Shown: piece after piece, positions 43,891 through 53,716 of the stretch
Position numbering within the stretch: the stretch's first letter is position 1
Layout of the letters: every line of letters starts with the position of its first letter
NCBI GenBank assembly: GCA_002633025.1
Contig: NMRB01001292.1
Location: 139,856 to 203,855 of the forward strand
DNA length: 64,000 nt
Reading direction: 5' to 3'
Source: Notospermus geniculatus
Taxonomy: Eukaryota; Nemertea; Pilidiophora; Heteronemertea; Lineidae
The notes under the pieces: model-generated
Databases searched by the model: none
Told to the model about the DNA's origin: nothing
Seen by the model: the letters and a program-made list of their open reading frames with translations, nothing else
Translations under genes and position numbers: made by a program

Positions 43891-44228
43891 GATATAGGCA
43901 AACAAATAGCATATCGGATTGTCATATTGTCCACCTGTCAAATACACTGTAACCGGTAGTATTCGCCCCTACTATGTATTAGGCTGCCTTCACATAGATT
44001 TTTCAACATGGGCAAAGTGCCAAGCTTGGAAATCTTTGCCATGTTGAAGTTACATGTAGGGTGAATTATACTTTAGTTCATTTCTGTGTAACAGCAGTCT
44101 TACACGTGAAGAGCAAAACATTGGGTTTGAGGCCATTATCACTGAGTCATGAGACCCAACGGTGTCTTGATTAGAGGATTTTCCCTGTTAATATAAGAAA
44201 TATATTCGCCCTAGAATTATCATATATG

Positions 44229-44826
44229 TGACCCTCCACTAGAAAACCAGTGTTAAAGTCGCACGGAAAATGAGCCTAAACGGACTGACATGACGCCAGG
44301 GGATAATGAAAGAAATAGAATCACCCCTTAACTATGGACAGACAGTACTGAAATTGACAAATGTGACTCCCCCCTCCACCACAAAAACAGTCATCAGTCA
44401 CTCTGAGGTTGGCAAGTTGGGACCAACATACTTGTCAATTTCAGTATTGTCTGTCTGTCTGTTGTGAAGTGTGAGTGATTCTACATGTACAGTACAGGTC
44501 ACAATTGACATCCCTACAGCTTCGCGTAAGTTACTCGTAAGTTACGTGTAACTCACGGCTTTGGTTTCGGGTACTCACTGCGTAACTCGCCAAAACCGTG
44601 TAAATGGCCTCGTAAATCACCGTGCAGCTAGCAAAATTCGTGTAACTTACCTCGTAAGTTACGCGTAACATAGCTCGTGAGTTGTTGTGTAAGTTACACG
44701 TAACTTACGCAAATTTAGGGATGTCAATTGTGACCTGTACTGTATTTCTGTCTTTATCTGCTGGTGTCATGTCAGTACATTTAGGCTCATTTTCCGTGCG
44801 ACTGGTTTTGTAGTGGAGGGTCACAT
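44229..44826. mobile_element. Inverted-repeat element hosting a nested foldback
   Basis: Left TGACCCTCCACTAGAAAACC with CGCACGGAAAATGAGCCTAA, right TTAGGCTCATTTTCCGTGCG with TAGTGGAGGGTCA. The GTAAGTTACGCG foldback (44487-44744) is inserted inside. Confidence 0.8.
44487..44744. mobile_element. Foldback MITE with GTAAGTTACGCG iterations, copy 4
   Basis: Same ends as copy 3. Nested in 44229-44826. Confidence 0.85.
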
Positions 44827-45093
44827 ATTCTGTACAATCCAAGTCATCCACACAAGTTGGTGTTTATTTGTTAATTATTTTGTGGCTTCAGTGTTCGTCT
44901 TGTGTCATCGTGGCTAGCTTTCGCATCAAAGATGCTGTAGTCTATGTGAACGTTACAATCGTGGCTAAGCAGTGTGAAAATGTCCATTTATAAAGGAGGA
45001 ATTTTGGTCCAATTGCTGACGTGCTAGAAAATAAGACGTTTCGTACCAAAAGTAAGGGAGCAAATAATTTATGTGCTGGTGTCTGTACTTTGT

Positions 45094-45363
45094 TTAAAGT
45101 ATAATTCACCCTAACTTCAACATGGGCAAAGTGCCAAGCTTGAAAATGTGCAAAGGTCAGTGGAAAATAATCCATGTTGCAGTTACCTAATGATGTTAGG
45201 GTCACTTGAACAGCCTATAGCAAACACTCCAAGGTTGTGCTCAGTCAACAGTCAACTGGTAGATATTGCGGTTTGTGGTTTAACCATTGTGTTCACTTTA
45301 TGGTGTCTGTTGCACAGGCCTGGCACTTTGCCCATGTTGAGTTCGGGGTGAATTATACTTTAT
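45094..45363. mobile_element. MITE-like foldback, CTTCAACATGGGCAAAGTGC family, copy 8
   Basis: Complete copy. A short partial copy lies at about 44000-44075 and an interrupted one at 45721-46162. Confidence 0.85.
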
Positions 45364-45720
45364 AAAGATACGGAAAAATGGTGTGGCTTTTGGGGCTTGC
45401 TGCTTAGCTCCTTATAGCTTTGATGACAGACCAGGCAGTTTTGGTATACCAAAATTGCCAGTGAGGATAGGCATATTGGGGGTGTGGCTCTCTGAAGTTA
45501 CTGCTTTGTTGATCCTGTGATCATGTAAATTGTGTAATATTTGGCGGAATGGGCAGACACCAAATTCTTCTGCCTGTGATTGCCTCTGGCCCATAGTTTG
45601 TCGTACGGGTCAATGCGTCAACATGAAAATTTTCAAAAAAAAATTGGGAAAGGCCCTTCAGTGTAACTGAGTTAATCTTCTCTTCATGTTAATTATCTAG
45701 CAACAGGAGACACATCTGAA

Positions 45721-46162
45721 AAATATGATTCACCCTAACTTCAACATGGGCAGAGTGCCAGGCTCGGAAATGTGCACAGGTCAGTGGTAATAATTCATGT
45801 CGCAGTTACCTAAAGATGTTAGGGNGTCCGCATATCATTCCGGTACCGGTAATGAAAACCTTAGAGAGTTAGATTGGTTTCTCTGCTTATGAGATACTTT
45901 CAAGTATCTCATAAGGAGAGAAACCAAATAGGCCTACACCATCCCGAACCCCCTCTCCCTCCCGACACAGCAGAGCAATCCATTCCCAGGTTCTTTTACT
46001 CTGGGTTTACTTTCCATGAGCCTTTAGCAAATCCAAGGTTTGCTCAGTCAACTGGTAAATACTGTGATTTGCGGTTTAATCATTGTGTTCACTTTACGGT
46101 GTCTGTTGCACAGGCCTGGCCGGCACTTTGCCCATGTTGAAGTCAGGGTGAATCATACTATA
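45721..46162. mobile_element. MITE-like foldback, CTTCAACATGGGCAAAGTGC family, interrupted copy
   Basis: The left arm stops at a single N (45825). About 170 bases of unrelated text follow, including the palindrome TTGGTTTCTCTGCTTATGAG. The right arm then resumes at GGTTTACTTTCCATGAGCC. Either a nested insertion or an assembly join. Confidence 0.7.
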
Positions 46163-46184
46163 GTTTGGGTCTGCTGATGTGCTC

Positions 46185-46315
46185 AGGGTTTCCTCTTCCA
46201 TTACTTTTTTTAGCCAAAGTAAAGAAAATCCCTGTTGTTCAATAATGTTAAACAGCGTGTTCAATAGGGATTTTCTTTACTGTGACTAAAAAAAGTAATG
46301 GAAGATGAAACCCTG
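46185..46315. repeat. Foldback repeat
   Basis: TTCCATTACTTTTTTTAGCC with AAAGTAAAGAAAATCCC at left, the inverse GGGATTTTCTTTACTGTGAC with AAAAAAAGTAATGGAA at right. Confidence 0.75.
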
Positions 46316-46659
46316 CAATATTTTTTTGGGGGGGGGATGGATACGCTACGTATTAAAATTTTCAAGAAAAATCAAAGAGTTTTTAGAGTATACATGTATA
46401 GTATAAAGTGGATTTATAAATTCCATACATGAATAAATAATTATTTGTAATTGACAAGGTGTGCTGCACTAGTATTTTACAGGAAAAATGTACATAATGT
46501 AAAGATTATATAAATAAAATGGTAGAGAGACTAAAAGCTTATAAGCCCTTTTTACACGGGGTCGGTTCAATCTGGTTTGAGGCCAGTTAACTTGTTTTTT
46601 GTACAGTGAAAAAAACACGCAATTGTACTATCCTTTCCTTTTCATGGTACAAAAACTAA

Positions 46660-46787
46660 GGGGCGTATTCAAAAAGGGTGTTTACGACTTAGACGCGTGT
46701 AACTTCGTCAAATGCATGGTGAAAGTGTGTGCATTTAGTGAAGTTACATGCGTCTAAGTCTTAATTGCCCTTTTTGAATACGGCCCA
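46660..46787. mobile_element. Foldback MITE, AAAAAGGGTGTTTAAGACTT family, copy 4
   Basis: GGGGCGTATTCAAAAAGGGT at left, TTTTTGAATACGGCCC at right. Confidence 0.85.
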
Positions 46788-46796
46788 CAGTGACTG

Positions 46797-47130
46797 GAGG
46801 TTCTTCACTAACGTGACAACGGCCACATGACTGCAAAAAAGTTGGCCATGTTGGCTGACAAATGGCCGGCGACAATGTCAAAACTGTCACGTCATATTTG
46901 ACGTCACAATCTGTGTGTTGACGCTGTGTTCATGCGGTGACATCGCTTGATGGCGGCATCGTGTCGTCATAGAAATGTCGGGCCGTATTAAAAAAGGGTG
47001 TTTAAGACTTTAGACGCGTGTATGGTGTAAAGTGTGTGCATTTAGTGAAGTTACATGCGTCTAAGTCTTAATTGCAGGATGATCACCCTTTTTGAATACG
47101 GGGCCCGCCACGTCATGTGAAGAACCTCGA
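46797..47130. mobile_element. GAGGTTCTTCACTGACGTCA element with nested foldback
   Basis: Same ends as 39866-40233 (GGAGGTTCTTCACTAACGTG, CACGTCATGTGAAGAACCTC). The AAAAAGGGTGTTTAAGACTT foldback copy 5 sits inside at 46980-47106. Confidence 0.8.
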
Positions 47131-47518
47131 TTGGTCTCGAATCAAATCGAACTGGCTCCGTGTAAAAAGGACTATTGAATATTGCTGAGTAGGTGTGAAC
47201 AGGGTTGTAATAGGCCTACAGGTGTGTAACTGAATGTGTAGTCAGTGTGTGATGCTGTGAATACATGCTAACCGAGCTTTCTTTTTTACAAAAAACTGCT
47301 TAATCATAGTGTGCTGTGAGTAATGCGTTAAATATGTTGAATGGTGGATGACAAATAGATAAATATTTTTCTGCTGATGTGGTTTGGATGGAATCAAGAA
47401 TATTAGTATTGTTGATTGTCACATACATGTAGGACATTCATTCTTGAATGTACATTACTTGGAAAAATCATTGGCCTGTATTCTAGAACGTTCCTTAGCG
47501 TTCACCAATAGAAACTTT

Positions 47519-47791
47519 GGCCCATATTTTAGAATGCGCCTCAACGTAAAGGAGTTCTTCAAGGCTATTGTTCTCAACAGGAGAACAATAGCCTTGAGGA
47601 AGTCCTTTACATTGAGGAGCATTTTAAAATACGGGCCCACAAGTCATGGGCCATATTCTAGAAGCTTCCTTAACTCTTAGGCCCGTATTTTAGAATGCTC
47701 CTCAAGGTAAAGGAGTTCCTATTGTTCTCAACAGGAGAACAATAGCCTTGAGGAACTCCTTTACGTTGAGGAGCATTCTAAAATACAGGCC
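47519..47791. mobile_element. Pair of GGCCCGTATTTTAGAATGC foldbacks
   Basis: One hairpin at 47519-47638 and a second at 47681-47791. Half an element (GGCCATATTCTAGAAGCTTC) lies between them. A further end (TTTAGAATACGGGCC) lies near 47900. Confidence 0.75.
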
Positions 47792-48614
47792 GAAGTGTGG
47801 TTCTTGAATACCACTTGTTGAAGGAGCCTTTAGCAAAGGAACTCCTCCATAAAGGAAGCCTCTATGACGGTCTACTTTGGGCCTATTTAAAGGAGGGTTT
47901 TAGAATACGGGCCGTCATGGACATATGTTTTGGCCCATGATTGTGTGTGCATATACACATATGTGTTAATGAGACACTTGTTGCAGACCTGAAAAAAAGC
48001 AAATTTTTCTGAGCATTTTTCAGTGTCTTGTGTCAACAAATGCATGCATGTCCCCATGGTGTAGTATGGAATGATTCTCTACTACACAAATGGGGACATG
48101 CATGCTCCATGTAGTCCATGATTTTGTACGTGTTTATGATTGTGTGTCCCCAATTGGTTGGTGACATGGTCGTCACAAATTGACTAAAGGGGACTAAAGC
48201 TGTGTTTACTGATGCACGGATCATCCGTCTCTGGTCCGCATCTGGTCCATATTTTCCGGACTGCACAAGATTCGCTACACATTCTGACTTGAAAAGCTGG
48301 ACCGGACTCGCACTCCGGCTTCCACACTTGGAAACGGGCACCACTAAACATGGCACCACTACCGTAAACACTGCAATGAAAATCCATTTGATCGATTTTT
48401 GACGGACCGAACATGGACCGGAGTCAGACCGGATTTGTGTGCCCGTAAACGCAGCTTAACAGTGGACATCTTATCTAAGTGGGGACATATCGTGCAAACT
48501 CCCTATTGACTGGGCCTGACGTACCTCTCTGGGTTTGATGTCTCCAATTGTAGGTTTGGGATGTTTCCAACTGTCGGACTTTGTTTGTGTGGGACTTAGA
48601 TATTTGTAACATCT

Positions 48615-48722
48615 GGGGCCGTATGCACAAACATCTTAAGTGTAAAATTTCCCTTATCTTTTGTTTGGAACAATAGTTTAAGGGAAATTTTACACTTAAG
48701 ATGTTTTATGCATACGGTCCCA
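48615..48722. mobile_element. Short perfect hairpin element
   Basis: GGGGCCGTATGCACAAACAT and ACTTAAGATGTTTTATGCAT at the two ends, with an inverted AAGTGTAAAATTTCCCTTA. The ends resemble the GGGCCGTATT foldbacks but the inside is different. Confidence 0.75.
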
Positions 48723-49032
48723 GTATCAAACTAGGTGCCGATCCAGAGGGGGCTGGGGGCGTGCCTCCCCTTTTGGCCAACAAAACTGTAAAATCTACCT
48801 TGAAATTCTGGAATTTGGGTCAAATTTGAATGTTCTTAGCACAGGGCCCCCCTCTTTTCCCAAATCCTGGATCCGCTTCTGCAAAAAGGAGTTGTGGATG
48901 CGTTTTACCATGGAGGTTTTATACCTCCATGGTTTTACTGACCACTTTAGAAAATACAAAAAATACACTTAACAAAAAACAGGAGAACAGAGAGCACCTC
49001 CACCTCCACTACCCCTCCCCACCCCGCCACTG

Positions 49033-49640
49033 ATTTTATGTCTGGGGTACTACTTCTCACGTGCCAGGCTACCCTACAGGTCAGAAGTTTGAGGTCACCC
49101 ACATTTTGATGAAACCAATGTCTGTGCCTGGAATAACTTCAGAATGTCCGTATGTTGTCAAATTCATTTGGAAAGCATACCCGGTAAATAGTAATATGTG
49201 GGCCGGACAATAAATTGTACCAATCTATGGGTGGCCTCAAACTTTTGCCCTGTAGGGTACATATATGTACCAAGAGCTATATGTATCAATACTTTGTATA
49301 TTACATTTTGTTATAACATGTAAATAGCACTTGTTGAGAGTTTCTGTGCACGTCTTATTTTTTGGTGGACCCAATGCCTGCCAGCGAATAAAACTAGCCT
49401 GCATGATTAAAAGCTGAATGAAAAAAATAAAATAAAATTCACATTATATTTTGATAACATCGTCTGACTTGCACTTTTTCTATGTGGTGGATCGGTTCGT
49501 CGTCTGCCACAGCAGGGCACGTTTACTACTTACCACGTGTAAATGACAGACATTACCACGTGGTAATGGGCAAATTTTACAAACAAAATGTGTAAAATTT
49601 GCCCATTACTACGTGATTAAGTCATTTACACGTGGTACAT
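49033..49640. repeat. 0.6 kb dispersed direct repeat, copy 1
   Basis: Same orientation as 63363-64000 and very similar throughout: GATTTTATGTCTGGGGTACT, GTCAGAAGTTTGAGGTCACC, GCACTTGTTGAGAGTTTCTG, AGCGAATAAAACTAGCCTGC. The end carries a palindromic ACGTGGTAATGGGCAAATTT. No reading frame is kept in either copy. Confidence 0.85.
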
Positions 49641-49689
49641 TTTCGTAACCCGACGGGGCCTTCGACACCCAACCTGCATGTACCGTACA

Positions 49690-49855
49690 CAACACGTTAA
49701 TGGAGAGGTTTAGAAATCAAACGATAAACGTTAACGACAACGTTATTTTTGTATCAAAAATGCAATATAAAATCTGGTTAATGTGTAGTATGAAAAATAA
49801 CGTTCTCGTAAAGTTTACGTTTATCGTTTGATTTCTAAACCTCCCTATTATGACC
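49690..49855. mobile_element. Foldback element, GAGGTTTAGAAATCAAACGA family, copy 1
   Basis: GAGAGGTTTAGAAATCAAAC at left, GTTTGATTTCTAAACCTCCC at right. The larger relative at 50399-50766 contains an extra nested hairpin (GACTCGAAATCTCGAATTTT and its inverse). Confidence 0.75.
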
Positions 49856-50398
49856 GACGGGGCTTTCGACACCCAACCTGCATGTATGCAGCACGTTTAT
49901 AACCGACGGGGCCTTCGGCACTCAACCTGCATGTATGCAGCACCCAACCTGCATATGCCGCACGTTTATGACCGACGGGACCTTCCATCAAATATCTTGA
50001 GAACGCTTTGAGCGATTGCCCTGAAATTTTTGATGATTATTGGTCTCTATGAAGGGAAGTTCCTTTTGATAACCACGACCACAGCACATCCAAGATGGCG
50101 GCTATGGTGGCCATCTTGAATTCATTGTCTGTCAGTTATCTTCACAACGCTTTGAGCGATCAACCTGAATTTTTCTGTGGGTGATTGTGATGAGGGGGGG
50201 GGGGGGGNACCGCTCTCCCCCAAATGAACCATCTGGCCCGTGGGCCCCATGCCCACAAACAACATACCAGTCCGGGGGCATGCCATGCTCTGCGTTGCTC
50301 TTGTCTGATTTTGATTTTGAATTGAAAATGAGGAGTGAAAAATGAGAAGAGAGTAGTTCATTTCAATGTAACAGCAACCGATCGGGAGCATTCTCGTC

Positions 50399-50766
50399 AA
50401 TAGGGAGGTTTAGAAATCAAACGATGAACGTAAACTTTACGGCAACGTTATTTTTCATACTACACATTAAGGGTTATGTAAAGTGACTCGAAATCTCGAA
50501 TTTTTGACGCAAAAAAATCTGACTAACTGCACAAAAAAATGGAAAATAAGGCTCGGGGGCCCTCGGGAGCCGTCATAGGAAGGTGCCCCGAGCCTTATTT
50601 TTTCGATTCAGTGTGCAGTTATTCAGATTATTTGCGTCAAAAATTCGAGATTTCGAGTCACTTTTCATAACCCTTAACCAGATTTTATATTGCATTTTCG
50701 GTACAAAAATAACTTTGTCGGTAACGTTTACGTTTATCGTTTGATTCCTAAACCTCCCTATTGATA
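50399..50766. mobile_element. Foldback element, GAGGTTTAGAAATCAAACGA family, copy 2 with nested hairpin
   Basis: Outer ends as at 49690. The middle (about 50468-50682) is a second inverted repeat with GGGTTATGTAAAGTGACTCG and its inverse. Confidence 0.75.
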
Positions 50767-52799
50767 TCGATTTGTGTTTTAGGGTGATCTGCACTCACAC
50801 GGGCTCGGAAGCACGTCGTAGGCCTACTGACACGACTGATTTATTTCAAGCGACTAGACAATTTTTTTCGCAAACATCAGATCGGCCTATTTGCTCAGAC
50901 AGCACATCCTGCCCTGTGAAAAAAATAGACATTTCTCTATTCTGGAAAAACACGAGCGGTGGAAATGACACAAAATTGTATTTGACCATCCGGCGATTTG
51001 TTGATTTGCTTCAGAGTTGATGAATGTGTGTTCCAATTTGACTGGACAAATAATTCCCACTCCTCCAAAGACACGCCACACACGTTTTTTTCCTACGATG
51101 TTTTGTACTCGTCCGCCGTGGTCAATAATCTAAAAAATCTAAATCTAAATAATCTAAAAAGCTATCGACTCCTAGCTTCTCACACCATGCACAGGATTAT
51201 GTCTCCACAGACCAGTGTGGAAGTACGATCGTCCATTCTGCCACCAGGGGGCCAAAGCCAAAAATGATAAAAGTGCGATTCCATCGTATAGTCAGGTCAA
51301 TATATGAAAAATTAGGGGTCAACCCCCCAAAAATTTACACAAAAGCTATTTTGTTTTAGATACCTAATTGGGTTGTGCTTGACCCCAGGAAAAAGTTTAC
51401 CAAAATCTGACCCGGGGAAGGTGGCTAATTTGCATAATTCCGAAAAGGCGACCCCCTAAATTTCAATGTACAGCAAACTTTTTTCTGGTTCAATTTAGAC
51501 CCCATACATGTAAGTGTATTACCAACAGATTAACGTGATACTAATCATCTACTACATAATAAACATATTTAAATCCTTCTGTGACGTCAATATGACGTCA
51601 TATTGACGTCACTTGACGTTGAAAATGGGTACATCTAATGAGGATACATGATGTATAGTGAGGATTTTCAAGGTCACTGAGGTCAAAATTCGAAATTTCA
51701 CCTTGTTCAATTTTTGCGACAAGGCATGTTCGCATCGCATTGCGATATACGTCTGATATTAGGGAGGTTAAAGGGCGACGCACACTGGCGACTAAAATAG
51801 GGGCGCCCCGACTACCGATGCGATAGTTTACCTTTGAGGTTGATCAGTGATGTCATCCACGGCATCACTGATCTTCCAAGGAAGCATTTGTCGCAAACGA
51901 GTCAACAAAAACTAAAATAAACTAAAAGTATGTTCAGTCACTGCTGTGGTCGCAAGGCCGGTCACCTAGAAAACGTCCTCTTTGGTAAATCCTCGTTTAA
52001 ACAGTGTGTTACTGAGTGAAATAGAAAATGTCCTCGGTTGGTCGGCGTAATTTCACATTGTTTTTTTCACCGATCAACCGTGGACCCAGACATGAAATTT
52101 TAACCGCAACAGTGGACTACAACTGAGGACCCACCCATTTCTAAATGTCAATTTTTTTTGGTTTAATACTACATTTAAGCATGCTATCTAACTGTGGACC
52201 TCGCCGATGGTGATTTGAAGTAGGCCCTCGATTGGCACCAAAGACGCGTATACATGTACATGTAGGTGAACGCGGTCGGTGGTCACTGAAAGCCACATTG
52301 GCCTGTTTATGCACAGCGCTGACTCAAACGAGGAAATTGCTTTGATCAGAAACAGGAAGAACAAAGCGTTCGGAGGGCAGGGCGGATATTGGATGCTTAA
52401 AGCCCCTCTGTATTGATTCTTGTGCTAGCACTCTAGCAGAGTGCAGTAGAGGTCTCATAAGCCCTAAAATCGTCGTGCTTTTTGAGGCACGGTTTTTTCC
52501 GAACCAGAAAAAACTTCAGTGGCGATCGACAACAGGTGGCTTTCGAGTAGGGCATAACACGCGGAGCGGCGTCAACATTATAATCGGCGTACATGTACAT
52601 GTATTTACCGAGTTAAGATATTATTCGAAACTATTAAATTCGGAACCGGAAAACAAACATTAGGCTTCCCCAACTGTTGGCATAGACTGGAGTGCCCAAT
52701 CGGCGAGTAGTCAGCTCAGAGTCGGTAATTACTCAGCTGCTTAATATATTTTGAATGAAGACGCGCATACTTTATAGCAATAGCCTACTGGTGACGAGA

Positions 52800-52911
52800 T
52801 TGTTCTTTGAGCTGGGCAGCTATCGAGGTTGAATTGTTTACTTTCTCCGCACCAAGGATTTAAGAGGGATCGGAAAGCTACGGTCCACTCGAGTTCGTGA
52901 TTTGCAACAAG
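52800..52911 (+). other. Candidate 5' UTR exon end of the metalloprotease gene
   Basis: A good donor (CAACAAG|GTAAGT) ends near 52911, 0.8 kb before the signal-peptide exon, which begins with only seven non-coding bases after its acceptor. A non-coding first exon is therefore needed somewhere upstream. Its left end and promoter are not visible. Confidence 0.3.
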
Positions 52912-53061
52912 GTAAGTTTGACAAGAACTCCGGTGTTTTATGCCGGCCCGACCAGGGCATTGCCTGTCCATGGATGTGATCGGTCATAAGTCGTGGGCCG
53001 TGTGTGCTCGGCAGTCCGCAAGGCCCGTTGGGCCACTACAGGAGAATCAGCCGGTGCGAGG

Positions 53062-53311
53062 GGAGTAAGGAATAAAAGTGGAAAAAAGAAGTGGGAAATT
53101 TTGAATTTTGCGAGAATTTTTCAGTTTCTCAAATTGGGAGGATTTTTTTCCCATTTTAAGAAATTTTCTTAAAATGACAGGACATTTTGTCTGATTTTTC
53201 GAGCGATATTTCTCAAAATGGGAAAAATTTCTCCCAATTTGAGAAATTGAAAAATTCGCGCAAAATTCCAAAATTTCCCACTTCTTATTTTCCACTTTTA
53301 TTTTTTACTCC
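53062..53311. repeat. Foldback repeat, TTCTCAAATTGGGA family, copy 1
   Basis: AATAAAAGTGGAAAAAAGAA and AAGTGGGAAATTTTG at left, inverted at right. Related inverted repeats lie at 54032-54295 and 61890-62058. All are in or beside the metalloprotease gene. Confidence 0.75.
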
Positions 53312-53716
53312 CTTTGTGGTTTTCCCCCAGGCTTTGGGAGAATTCTTCGATGGTTTAACAACTTGACGTGTTACCTCACCGCTCGCCAGAAAACGCTGTT
53401 GTGGAATTATATGGGGCTTTAACCTTCATCAATTCTGGATTTGGGGTTGGTTAGACTAGAGAAATGTTACATGTACCTCCTATTGGAGGCGCCACCTCTC
53501 ATCCAATATGGCTACCACAGCCACCATCTTGATATTCATCGTTTCCTGACAACTTGTAGGCGGGGGGCATACATGTACATGTACATTTGCACTGCGTTTG
53601 TCTTCTTTGGTCAGGATGCTGTTCACCGTTGGAGTGACTAATTACGACGCTGATGTAACCCCAGTAACCCGGGGCTCGAAAAAACAATGTCTAGTAACTC
53701 CCTTTCTTCGTTGCAG

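Larger units (their letters stand above)
47800..52700. other. Intergenic region, no gene recognised
   Basis: Contains a CATGCATGTCCCCATGGTGT palindrome (about 48040-48105), a GGGGCCGTATGCACAAACAT hairpin (48615-48722), the 49033-49640 direct repeat, and AAATCAAACGATAAACG foldbacks (49690-49855 and 50399-50766). A TGACGTCA cluster lies near 51580-51618. Two 82-89 codon open frames at 50772-51267 show no recognised family and no good start context. Confidence 0.5.

Noticed and set aside
50772-51267. Two plus-strand frames of 82 and 89 codons in the intergenic region
   Set aside because: No recognised motif, no splice partners and no start support. Kept only as a note in the intergenic entry.
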